A stretch of DNA of 6,130 nucleotides from Duncaniella sp. (GTDB lineage Bacteria > Bacteroidota > Bacteroidia > Bacteroidales > Muribaculaceae): NCBI GenBank assembly GCA_022511285.1, contig JAFLRW010000111.1:1-6130 (forward strand), read 5' to 3'. A program made the position numbers and the translations under genes. Below are positions 1 to 5,893 of the stretch, one piece after another (the stretch's first letter is position 1; each line of letters starts with the position of its first letter). The notes beneath the pieces are model-generated. The model was given only the letters and a program-made list of their open reading frames with translations. It was not told where the DNA came from and did not search any database.

Positions 1-987
1 TGATTCCTCCAGCGAGGGATATTTCTCCTTACGTTCGTCCTCGGCGATGCCTTGAAGGGCAGCCCAACGGCGAGAGCCTTCCACTGTGATTTGTTGGGGA
101 GTGCGGATACCTGCCACTACGTCCTCACCTTGGGCGTTGATAAGGTATTCGCCATTGAAGATATTTTCGCCTGTTGCAGCATCGCGGCTGAATGCTACGC
201 CCGTTGCAGAGTTGTCGCCCATATTGCCGTAGACCATCGCTTGAACATTGACGGCCGTACCCCATTCCTCGGGGATTTGGTTCATGCGGCGATAGAGGAT
301 TGCACGCTCGTTCATCCAAGAGTCAAAAACGGCGCAAATACCGCCCCAGAGTTGCTCCCAAGCATTGTCGGGGAAGTCTTTGCCGGTGTAGTCTTTTACG
401 GCAGCTTTGAAGAGCTTAACAAGTTCTTTAAGGTCGTCAACGTTGAGGTCGGTGTCGAGTTTCACGCCTTTGGCCTCTTTTACCTTGTCCATAATCTCCT
501 CGAAGGGGTCGATGTCGGTCTTAGATTTGGGCTTCATACCGAGCACCACATCGCCATACATCTGAACGAAACGGCGATAAGAATCCCAGGCAAAGCGAGG
601 ATTTCCGCTCTTTTCGGCGAGCGAAGCCACGGTAGAGTCGTTCATACCGAGGTTGAGCACAGTGTCCATCATACCGGGCATTGAAGCACGAGCGCCGGAA
701 CGCACTGACACGAGGAGGGGATTGGAGGGGTCGTTGAACTTTTTGCCTGTGAGACCTTCCACGTGGGCAATAGCGGCCTCTACGTCTTTGGTGAGGCGCT
801 TTACGACCTCTTCCTTACCAAACTGTGTGTATTCTGTGCAGACTTCAGTTGTGATAGTGAAGCCGGGAGGCACTGGCATACCGAGGAGATTCATTTCGGC
901 GAGATTGGCACCTTTGCCACCGAGGAGGTTGCGCATCGACGCATTACCCTCAGCCTTGCCGTCTCCAAATGTATAGACTCTTTTCAT
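1..987 (-). CDS. ppdK: Pyruvate, phosphate dikinase, N-terminal part (cut by window edge)
   Basis: This enzyme interconverts pyruvate, ATP and phosphate with phosphoenolpyruvate, AMP and pyrophosphate in the cytoplasm; in anaerobes it serves PPi-linked glycolysis or gluconeogenesis. The frame is open from the ATG at 987 to the left edge, giving 329 codons without a stop. Visible family hallmarks are the start MKRVYTFGDG, the nucleotide-loop segment GGKGANLAEM at residues 23-32 (the lysine is the conserved ATP-binding one), VSVRSGARASMPGMMDT at 93-109 (conserved arginine and glycine-rich loop), and EYLINAQGEDVVAGIRTPQ at 280-298. Together these are the ATP-grasp domain. Family members are about 870-910 residues, so the phosphohistidine swivel domain and the C-terminal PEP/pyruvate barrel lie outside the window. 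The start is chosen because the protein begins exactly as the family does. A separate promoter lies upstream. The assignment is very secure. Confidence 0.97.
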   Translation of the reverse strand, partial: MKRVYTFGDGKAEGNASMRNLLGGKGANLAEMNLLGMPVPPGFTITTEVCTEYTQFGKEEVVKRLTKDVEAAIAHVEGLTGKKFNDPSNPLLVSVRSGARASMPGMMDTVLNLGMNDSTVASLAEKSGNPRFAWDSYRRFVQMYGDVVLGMKPKSKTDIDPFEEIMDKVKEAKGVKLDTDLNVDDLKELVKLFKAAVKDYTGKDFPDNAWEQLWGGICAVFDSWMNERAILYRRMNQIPEEWGTAVNVQAMVYGNMGDNSATGVAFSRDAATGENIFNGEYLINAQGEDVVAGIRTPQQITVEGSRRWAALQGIAEDERKEKYPSLEES

Positions 988-1047
988 AGTAAAGGGTTAA
1001 ATATTTATTATTTTTAATTTCTCTGATAGATTCGATTAATGACATGC

Positions 1048-1080
1048 AACAACAGCCTCCGATTAAAGGAGGGTGGTGTT
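1048..1080 (-). promoter_or_regulatory. Hairpin at the 5' end of the ppdK leader
   Basis: On the minus strand, CCTCC and GGAGG (1068-1072 with 1056-1060) pair around a 7-base loop. The stem extends through a G/G mismatch (1055/1073, plus-strand bases), two more pairs, one mismatch (1052/1076) and four further pairs out to 1048/1080. The predicted transcription start is only a few bases upstream, so the stem would sit at the extreme 5' end of the ppdK mRNA. It is not followed by a run of U, so it does not look like a terminator. Stabilisation of the mRNA or a regulatory leader is inferred; the pairing itself is seen directly. Confidence 0.4.
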
Positions 1081-1089
1081 ACAAGGGTG

Positions 1090-1120
1090 CAAAGATAGTG
1101 AAAATTCGCCTTATTGTCAA
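1090..1120 (-). promoter_or_regulatory. Bacteroidota-type promoter of ppdK
   Basis: Reading the minus strand, TTG (1120-1118) is followed by exactly 20 bases and then TATCTTTG (1097-1090), matching the -33 TTG and -7 TAnnTTTG consensus of the Bacteroidota primary sigma factor. The predicted transcription start is near 1084, giving a leader of roughly 95 bases. The -33 box lies at the centre of an imperfect inverted repeat, CGCCT (1107-1111) and AGGCG (1128-1132), which may be an operator, part of a weak terminator for the upstream permease gene, or chance. Its presence indicates ppdK can be transcribed independently of the permease. Confidence 0.8.
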
Positions 1121-1157
1121 TAGCTTTAGGCGTTATTGCTAAAAATTAGCGGTCTTT

Positions 1158-2402
1158 TTATTCGTAATTTATTGCTCTTGATGGTGGAATAGTCGAAACA
1201 ATAGCTGATGGAAGAATCAGAATAACCGCCGAGAGTAGAATCACGGCAGCATTGAGCAGCGCGATAGCATACCAATTAAGCGCCACGGGGACATGGTCAA
1301 GGTAATATGCCTCGGGGTCAAGCGGAAGGATGGCTGTGTATTGTTGGAGTGAAATAAGTGCGATGGCAAGCAGATTGCCCACAAGAAGGCCGTAGATGAG
1401 GATGCGCATTGTCATCAATATGAATGTGCGTCTCACCAAGCGATTCGACGCGCCGAGGGCCTTCAACACTCCAATCATATTGACCCTCCGGAGCACGAGT
1501 ATAAAGAGCGACGACACCAGTGTGAGCGACGACAGCAGAGCCATCAGAGCAAGAAGGACGGTTACATTAGTGTCGAGCAGCGACAGCCAGTTGAAATACA
1601 GAGCAGCCGAGTCATGTATATTAGCCACACGGAGGGGTGGGGCTGAGGGGTGTGCGAGAAGGCGGAGCCGGAGTGTGTCGGAAATCTGTTCAGCCAGAGC
1701 GTCAATCATCTCGTCAGTCTCAATCCCGGTTATTTCAATCAGGAGGGATGTGGAGTCAGGGGCTCCGGTCACACGACGCAACATAGGGAGCGATGCATAG
1801 ACCACTTGCCTGTCGTAGTCAGAGAAATGTGTGTCATATATACCGACCACTTTAAGCCTTCGGGCTCTATAGGAGCTGCTTCCGAGGAAATAGGTGTCAA
1901 TACGGTCGCCGAGCGTCACCCCCAGATCGCGGCAAGCAAGTCGAGATAAAATGATATGAAACTCTGTTGAATCAGCCGCAAAATCGGGCACAGCGCCTGC
2001 CACAAGGTTTTGCTTGATAAAATCCCAATTATGTCCCGGGTCGATGCCCTTAACCACAACACCGGTGAAGTCGCCCGACGACTTCATTATGGCAGGCTGA
2101 CGCATGGCCAATTCAGCCGTCACACCTGCAGGCAGACTGTCAATCATCCCGCCGAGGCAATCCATCTTCAGCCACATATTCCCATCGTCGCCCGAGGCTG
2201 TCGGGACGATGGTGAGCTGCGCATCAAAGCCCATAATCTTGTTGCGTATTTCACGACGAAAACCCTCCATCACCGACATCGAGATAATCATCACCACCAC
2301 AGCGAGAGCTATGCCGCCGATGGCCACAGCAAGCCCTCCGGATGAGCGGTGGCCGGAGTGGGATAGGGTGATATGTTGTGCACGGTATAGCGAAAGCGAC
2401 AT
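1158..2402 (-). CDS. FtsX/LolC-family ABC transporter permease
   Basis: This 414-residue inner-membrane protein has the layout of LolC/LolE-type permeases, which extract lipoproteins from the inner membrane with an ATPase partner. An N-terminal membrane helix lies at about residues 23-46 and a large periplasmic domain (MacB-like core) at about 47-275. Three C-terminal helices follow at about 279-305, 326-352 and 376-400. Between the second and third helices is the FtsX-domain coupling segment VLKALGASN (312-320), and the protein ends PPSRAINYE, as these permeases commonly do. The ATG at 2402 leaves just enough sequence before helix 1 and fits the family start. It lies 48 bases after the MATE gene with no evident promoter between, so co-transcription is likely. 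No ATPase gene is in the window. Lipoprotein export is inferred from the family; another macromolecule or peptide substrate is possible. Confidence 0.85.
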   Translation of the reverse strand: MSLSLYRAQHITLSHSGHRSSGGLAVAIGGIALAVVVMIISMSVMEGFRREIRNKIMGFDAQLTIVPTASGDDGNMWLKMDCLGGMIDSLPAGVTAELAMRQPAIMKSSGDFTGVVVKGIDPGHNWDFIKQNLVAGAVPDFAADSTEFHIILSRLACRDLGVTLGDRIDTYFLGSSSYRARRLKVVGIYDTHFSDYDRQVVYASLPMLRRVTGAPDSTSLLIEITGIETDEMIDALAEQISDTLRLRLLAHPSAPPLRVANIHDSAALYFNWLSLLDTNVTVLLALMALLSSLTLVSSLFILVLRRVNMIGVLKALGASNRLVRRTFILMTMRILIYGLLVGNLLAIALISLQQYTAILPLDPEAYYLDHVPVALNWYAIALLNAAVILLSAVILILPSAIVSTIPPSRAINYE

Positions 2403-2450
2403 ATGATGGATTGGTTAATAATTTATTGATGCACTAAAGAAGTAATATCT

Positions 2451-3836
2451 TCAAACGGGCAAACGGCCTGTGTCAATAGCTAATTTTGAGATATTAGTCA
2501 GCAATATCGCGACCATAATTGAGGTCACAACCGTGGCCATAAGGTCAGAGAGCGGGAAGGAAGCCCAAATGCCGTCGAGGCCATATTGCCCGGGGAGATA
2601 GAGCAACAGCGGTATGAGGAATATCACCTGACGGGAGAGCGAAAGGAACACCGAGGCCCCGGCACGACCAAGAGACTGAAACAGAGTGGTGGAGACCACC
2701 TGAAAGCCCACCACACCAAAACACAGCATAGAGATAGAGAGACATCTCACAGTCTCTCTGATGAGCGAGGCATCAGTGGTGAACGCTGAAGCAATATAGC
2801 CCGGAATAGCCAGACCAACAATCTGCCCGGTCACCACAATGGCAGTGGCCGCTCCTACTGTGAGCCAATATGTGCGTTTCAGCCGATGGAACAATCCGGC
2901 GCCATAGTTATATCCAATAATCGGTTGCATTCCCTGGCAGAGACCTATCACCACCATAGTCATCAGCGAGGTATAGGATGTGAAAATACCGGCCGCCCCC
3001 ACGGCTATGTCTCCACCGTGGGCGTAGAGACTTTTATTGATATTAACGTTGATAAAGCACGCGGCAGCATTGACAAGGCTCGGTGCGGCTCCGGTGGCGA
3101 TAATGGGCCATATCACCCTGACACTGGGCAGATACATCGACATCTTTCGCCTGAATCTCAACACGCTGTCAGAGTTAAGAAAGTGAGCCATGACGAAAAT
3201 AGCCGAAATTGTCATCGCGATATCAGTGGCAATAGCCGCCCCCTTAATTCCCCAGCCGAACTTGAATATGAACAGAGGCGCGAGCACTACATTTATGCCG
3301 GCTCCTATGAACATTGTTATCATAGCCTTGACCGGATATCCCGAGACACGCATAAAGTTATTAAAGGTGAAGGCAAAATTGGTCATTAACATCCCCGGAA
3401 GTATGTAGAGCATAAAATCTCTGGCATAGGGAAGAGTGACATCGCTTGCTCCGAACGCCGTGAGGATGTCGTCAATGAATATGGCAAAACAACTCAGATA
3501 GGCAATGATGATGCAGGTTAGTACCACGAGGGCATTCCCAAGCGTGTGAGAAGCACCCTCATAATTCTTTGCGCCAAGCAATATCGAGATGCGGGCCGAG
3601 CCACCGGCACCGATTAGCACACCGAGAGCCGCCGAGAGATTCATCACCGGAAAGGTGATGGCGAGTCCCGCTATAGCCTCGGGGCCAACTCCTTGTCCGA
3701 TAAATATACGGTCAACAATATTATATAAGGCATTTACAAGCATCCCGACAATAGCCGGCAGGCTGTAACGCCACAACAGTCGCCCCACATCGGCTGTGGC
3801 GAGTTCGTTTAATTTGCTGCGTTCTGACTGTTGCAT
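2451..3836 (-). CDS. MATE-family multidrug/cation efflux transporter
   Basis: A 461-residue, very hydrophobic polytopic protein of the usual MATE length (about 450, twelve helices). The N-terminal hallmark is clear: LLWRYSLPAIVGMLVNALYN at about 20-39, then IVDRIFIGQGVGPEAIAGLA (40-59), typical of MepA/DinF-like MATE proteins, followed by TFPVMNL and GAGGSARISILLGAKN at 76-91. The second half repeats the pattern, including GLCQGMQPIIGYNYGAG, the matching glycine-rich loop. MATE proteins export cationic drugs, dyes or metabolites across the inner membrane, driven by sodium or proton gradients; substrate and coupling ion cannot be told from the sequence. The ATG at 3836 is about 20 bases from the predicted transcription start, which supports that start. 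It is divergent from rplU and leads a probable two-gene unit with the permease. Confidence 0.93.
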   Translation of the reverse strand: MQQSERSKLNELATADVGRLLWRYSLPAIVGMLVNALYNIVDRIFIGQGVGPEAIAGLAITFPVMNLSAALGVLIGAGGSARISILLGAKNYEGASHTLGNALVVLTCIIIAYLSCFAIFIDDILTAFGASDVTLPYARDFMLYILPGMLMTNFAFTFNNFMRVSGYPVKAMITMFIGAGINVVLAPLFIFKFGWGIKGAAIATDIAMTISAIFVMAHFLNSDSVLRFRRKMSMYLPSVRVIWPIIATGAAPSLVNAAACFINVNINKSLYAHGGDIAVGAAGIFTSYTSLMTMVVIGLCQGMQPIIGYNYGAGLFHRLKRTYWLTVGAATAIVVTGQIVGLAIPGYIASAFTTDASLIRETVRCLSISMLCFGVVGFQVVSTTLFQSLGRAGASVFLSLSRQVIFLIPLLLYLPGQYGLDGIWASFPLSDLMATVVTSIMVAILLTNISKLAIDTGRLPV

Positions 3837-3863
3837 AATGATGAGTAATCAGCATTTACAGTG

Positions 3864-3871
3864 CAAAAGTA
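3864..3871 (-). promoter_or_regulatory. Probable -7 element of the MATE gene promoter
   Basis: The minus strand reads TACTTTTG, a match to TAnnTTTG, 28 bases before the MATE start codon. No exact TTG is found at the right distance; GTG at a 19-base spacing is the closest. The promoter is therefore probably weaker than its divergent neighbour for rplU. Upstream lies an AT-rich tract (about 3880-3920) shared by the two promoters. Confidence 0.55.
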
Positions 3872-3921
3872 CAGGAAAAATTCTTAAATTCACTCTGATT
3901 GAAAAATTTTAACTTAAATAC

Positions 3922-3952
3922 TTGCCGGAAAAGATGAAATTGACTATCTTTG
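3922..3952 (+). promoter_or_regulatory. Bacteroidota-type promoter of rplU-rpmA
   Basis: TTG at 3922-3924, a 20-base spacer, then TATCTTTG at 3945-3952: full agreement with the phylum consensus, preceded by an AT-rich upstream tract. This fits a strongly expressed ribosomal protein operon. The predicted transcription start is near 3958, giving a leader of roughly 85 bases before rplU. Confidence 0.85.
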
Positions 3953-3958
3953 CAGTCG

Positions 3959-4042
3959 ATTTAGCCACACCGGGCTCTCATAAGCAGCGTTCAGCAATGA
4001 ATCTCGCCCGATGGAATAACCTGTAATACAACAAATTAACAG
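3959..4042 (+). promoter_or_regulatory. Structured 5' leader of rplU, possible autoregulatory RNA
   Basis: The untranslated leader contains a closing stem CGGGC (3971-3975) with GCCCG (4006-4010), and inside it CAT (3979-3981) can pair with ATG (3997-3999). A nine-codon ORF (MNLARWNNL) runs 3997-4026 and overlaps the 3' arm of the stem, ending 16 bases before the rplU start. Ribosomal protein operons are often controlled by binding of their product to such leaders, so a regulatory role is plausible, but only the pairing and the small ORF are seen. Confidence 0.4.
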
Positions 4043-4363
4043 ATGTACGCAATTGTAGAAATTCAGGGACAGCAGTTCAAGGCAGAGCCTGAGAAGTTCC
4101 TGTATGTTCACTATCTCGGCGAAGCAACCAAAGAAGGTGACACAGTGGAATTTGACCGTGTGCTCCTCGCTGAGTCGGGTGACACCGTCAAGGTGGGCGC
4201 TCCCGTGCTTGAGGGAGCCAAGGTGGTGTGTGAGGTTCTCACACCCCTCGTAAAAGGTGACAAAGTGATTGTCTTCAAGAAGAAACGCCGCAAAGGCTAT
4301 CGCCGCAAGAACGGTCACCGTCAGTTCTTCACCAAAGTGTTAATCAAAGAAGTAGTAGCCTAA
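4043..4363 (+). CDS. rplU: 50S ribosomal protein L21
   Basis: L21 binds 23S rRNA in the large ribosomal subunit. The 106-residue product is of normal length and begins MYAIVEIQGQQFKAEPEKF, the typical L21 N-terminus (YAIVEIGGKQ-like). The basic C-terminal signature is present at about 75-100: VIVFKKKRRKGYRR followed by KNGHRQFFTKVLI, containing the conserved GHRQ segment. The ATG at 4043 is the only start that gives this N-terminus. As in most bacteria it is followed at once by rpmA, here 23 bases downstream. A strong promoter and a structured leader precede it, and there is no Shine-Dalgarno sequence, as usual in this phylum. Confidence 0.98.
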   Translation: MYAIVEIQGQQFKAEPEKFLYVHYLGEATKEGDTVEFDRVLLAESGDTVKVGAPVLEGAKVVCEVLTPLVKGDKVIVFKKKRRKGYRRKNGHRQFFTKVLIKEVVA

Positions 4364-4386
4364 TCCCCCTTAATCAGTAAAAAGAA

Positions 4387-4657
4387 ATGGCACATAAAAA
4401 AGGTGTCGGCAGTTCCAAGAACGGCCGTGAGTCAGAAAGCAAACGACCCCACACGACTCGGTGTAAAGATTTTCGGCGGACAGCGCTGCAAAGCAGGTAA
4501 CATCATCAAGCGTCAGCGCGGCACAGTGCATCACCCCGGCCTCAATGTGGGCCTCGGCAAGGACCACACTCTCTTTGCGCTCATTGACGGCGTAGTGGTG
4601 TTCACAGAAGGCAAGGAAGGTCGCAAGTTTATCAATGTGCAGCCCGTCGAGGCATAA
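4387..4657 (+). CDS. rpmA: 50S ribosomal protein L27, reading frame interrupted by a +1 shift
   Basis: L27 sits near the peptidyl-transferase centre, its N-terminal tail reaching the tRNA ends. From the ATG at 4387 the frame gives 20 textbook L27 residues, MAHKKGVGSSKNG then RESESKR, but then runs into unrelated residues and a stop at 4498-4500. The rest, LGVKIFGGQRCKAGNIIKRQ and onward through HPGLNVGLGKDHTLFALIDG to a stop at 4655-4657, is intact in the next frame. The junction is CGA-CCCCACACGA-CTC: ten bases more than the family alignment needs. Reading one C fewer would give an 89-residue protein with an extra Pro-Thr-Arg; skipping all ten gives 86 residues with no insertion. Conservation on both sides shows the gene is not long decayed. 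Assembly error, fresh mutation or recoding remain possible. It is transcribed with rplU and ends at a terminator. Confidence 0.9.
4447..4456 (+). other. rpmA: Ten-base insertion that shifts the rpmA frame
   Basis: CCCCACACGA lies between the L27 codons CGA (4444-4446) and CTC (4457-4459), which are adjacent in a normal L27 gene. The site shows a direct repeat, ACGAC at 4443-4447 and again at 4453-4457, as expected for a small slippage or duplication event. It also contains CCC followed by C in the zero frame. The position relative to the family is inferred from remembered L27 sequences, not from an alignment. Confidence 0.7.
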
Positions 4658-4702
4658 CACATTGGCTGCTTGTTCCTGACACGCCGCCTCGAAACAGTTT
4701 AG

Positions 4703-4741
4703 CCCGGGAGGAATATCAATTTCCACCGGGTTTATTTTTTT
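4703..4741 (+). terminator. Rho-independent-type terminator after rpmA
   Basis: CCCGG (4703-4707) pairs with CCGGG (4726-4730), and inside it GGAA (4710-4713) pairs with TTCC (4721-4724) around a 7-base loop. The stem is followed directly by a T-rich run (TTTATTTTTTTAT). This is 45 bases after the rpmA stop codon and separates the ribosomal operon from the methyltransferase gene. Confidence 0.8.
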
Positions 4742-4771
4742 ATCAGATTAGCCCTTTTCAATATTCCCACA

Positions 4772-5305
4772 ATGGAAAAGAAAACTATTTGGGACCTTGC
4801 GCGTGTAGGAATTGAGGAGTATAAGGCCACACCGAAGATCCCGCTCACCATAGTGCTTGACAATGTGCGCAGCCTCAATAACATAGGCTCTATTTTTCGC
4901 ACTTGCGACGCCTTTGCTGTCGAAAGAATTGACCTCTGCGGCATCACCGCGTGTCCGCCATCGACGGAAATTCATAAAACTGCTCTGGGGGCTGAAGATT
5001 CAGTGGAGTGGCGCTACTTTGAATCAACAGTCGAGTGCATCGACGCCCTTAAAGCAGAAGGATATAAGATTTGCTGTCTTGAACAGGTGAAGGGGAGCAT
5101 CGCTCTGCAAGAGTTTACCCCCGAGGAGAGCAAACGTTATGCAGTGGTGCTTGGACACGAAGTAAACGGTGTGGACCAGCAGGTGGTTGACCTCAGCGAC
5201 TGCTGTCTTGAGATTCCTCAGATTGGCACCAAACATTCGCTTAACGTAGCAGTTTCAGGCGCATTGGCCGTGTGGCATTTCTTCAATAAATTGAGGTTAG
5301 AATAA
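4772..5305 (+). CDS. SpoU/TrmH-family RNA 2'-O-methyltransferase
   Basis: The 177-residue protein is a single SPOUT (trefoil-knot) catalytic domain that transfers a methyl group from S-adenosylmethionine to a ribose in tRNA or rRNA. The three family motifs are visible: motif 1 DNVRSLNNIGSIFRTCDAF at 30-48 with the catalytic arginine at 43, motif 2 AVVLGHEVNGVDQ at 124-136, and motif 3 LEIPQIGTKHSLNVAVSGAL at 146-165. There is no extra N-terminal RNA-binding (L30e-like) domain, so it resembles small TrmH/TrmL-type enzymes rather than RlmB. The ATG at 4772 is just 31 bases after the upstream terminator's T-run. No clear TTG/TAnnTTTG promoter was found in that gap, so expression may depend on readthrough or an unrecognised promoter. 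The RNA target cannot be told from the sequence. Confidence 0.93.
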   Translation: MEKKTIWDLARVGIEEYKATPKIPLTIVLDNVRSLNNIGSIFRTCDAFAVERIDLCGITACPPSTEIHKTALGAEDSVEWRYFESTVECIDALKAEGYKICCLEQVKGSIALQEFTPEESKRYAVVLGHEVNGVDQQVVDLSDCCLEIPQIGTKHSLNVAVSGALAVWHFFNKLRLE

Positions 5306-5336
5306 GTATTGCTTCTATTAACATTTTTTAATTTGG

Positions 5337-5357
5337 ATGGGCAGTAATTTTGCCCAT
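5337..5357 (+). promoter_or_regulatory. Perfect palindrome, possible operator
   Basis: ATGGGCA (5337-5343) and TGCCCAT (5351-5357) are exact inverted repeats around a 7-base spacer. The element ends nine bases before the TATCTTTG box of the next gene, so it covers where the -33 region should be. It could be a repressor or activator site, or a terminator hairpin for the methyltransferase gene, although no T-run follows it on the plus strand. Confidence 0.45.
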
Positions 5358-5366
5358 GTGCGGTTG

Positions 5367-5374
5367 TATCTTTG
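5367..5374 (+). promoter_or_regulatory. -7 element of the promoter for the 134-residue protein gene
   Basis: TATCTTTG matches the Bacteroidota -7 consensus and places transcription start near 5380, about 20 bases before the ATG at 5401. No TTG occurs at a 19-21 base spacing; that position falls inside the 5337-5357 palindrome, consistent with a promoter that needs an activator, or merely a weak one. Confidence 0.65.
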
Positions 5375-5400
5375 CCAACGAACTAAATTATACAACCACA

Positions 5401-5805
5401 ATGAAAACATTATCTTTAATCTCCAACACAGCCTTGGCCCGCATCCTCCAAGATGCGATAGTAGAGCAAGTGCCACTCCACATCATCCAGTGCATCAACC
5501 GCTATGCAATGACCCTTTCAACAGAGCGCATACCTGCAAATATTCAGCGCGAAGGCTCATTCAGATATTACAAAGAGCAGATAGACCTTGCAGCAGCGCG
5601 CTCGGCCAGAGCTCGGGCAGCAGCAGCGAGGCGCAAGGCAAAAGCATCGGCATGTGAGGCGGTGGAACAGACTTCTCCTGTGCTTCCAATCGTAGCCGGT
5701 AGAGATGTCTCAGCCACCGCACGTTGTCCGAAATACAATCACCATTCAAAATTTCACCTCGCCTCTGCTTCTGCCCGGACTGAAGATGTCTCGATAGTCG
5801 TGTAG
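5401..5805 (+). CDS. Hypothetical protein, Ala/Arg-rich, 134 residues
   Basis: I do not recognise this protein. The frame could extend upstream to 5350, but the predicted transcription start near 5380 and an AT-rich, ACAACCACA-type leader directly before the ATG favour 5401. Residues 1-45 look like a globular amphipathic helical part (TALARILQDAIVEQVPLHII). A linker with FRYYKEQ follows, then a strongly basic and alanine-rich probable helix at about 61-88 (LAAARSARARAAAARRKAKA). The tail from about 90 is polar and low in pattern, with one HH pair and a hydrophobic end. There is no signal peptide or membrane helix. The basic helix would suit nucleic-acid or ribosome binding, but this is inference only. 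It has its own promoter and no operon partner. It could be lineage-restricted; the coding call rests on the promoter, start position and uninterrupted frame. Confidence 0.65.
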   Translation: MKTLSLISNTALARILQDAIVEQVPLHIIQCINRYAMTLSTERIPANIQREGSFRYYKEQIDLAAARSARARAAAARRKAKASACEAVEQTSPVLPIVAGRDVSATARCPKYNHHSKFHLASASARTEDVSIVV

Positions 5806-5844
5806 CATCAATGTCAGCCGTGAAGGGGTTAATTTATACGATTA

Positions 5845-5875
5845 TTGCAAAAATGCCGTTTTGTTTGTAACTTTG
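5845..5875 (+). promoter_or_regulatory. Bacteroidota-type promoter of the exported-protein gene
   Basis: TTG at 5845-5847, a 20-base spacer and TAACTTTG at 5868-5875 fit the consensus fully. The start codon at 5894 follows 18 bases after the -7 box, giving a very short leader of about a dozen bases. Confidence 0.82.
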
Positions 5876-5893
5876 TAGGATAAGTAACGCAAA

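Noticed and set aside
52..684. Long plus-strand ORF of 210 codons
   Set aside because: It is antisense to clearly coding ppdK sequence and its translation shows no recognisable protein features.
1138..1150. GCTAA-AAA-TTAGC inverted repeat after the permease stop codon as a terminator
   Set aside because: The stem is only five AU-rich pairs with a 3-base loop and no T-run follows on the minus strand.
2886..3389. Plus-strand ORF of 167 codons inside the MATE gene
   Set aside because: It lies antisense to the well-supported MATE coding sequence, has a His- and Arg-rich composition typical of shadow frames, and has no promoter.
3944..4318. Minus-strand ORF of 124 codons over rplU
   Set aside because: It is antisense to rplU and its promoter; no independent support.
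4403..4657. L27 starting at the GTG at 4403 in the downstream frame (84 residues)
   Set aside because: The residues before the shift in this frame (SAVPRTAVSQKAND) do not resemble L27, while the other frame from 4387 gives the exact L27 N-terminus.
5317..5332. ATTAA/TTAAT repeat after the methyltransferase gene as a terminator
   Set aside because: The stem is five A/T pairs only, and similar AT-rich pairings arise by chance in such intergenic DNA.
5350..5400. Upstream extension of the 134-residue protein by 17 residues
   Set aside because: It would start before the -7 box at 5367-5374, so it would not be on the predicted transcript.
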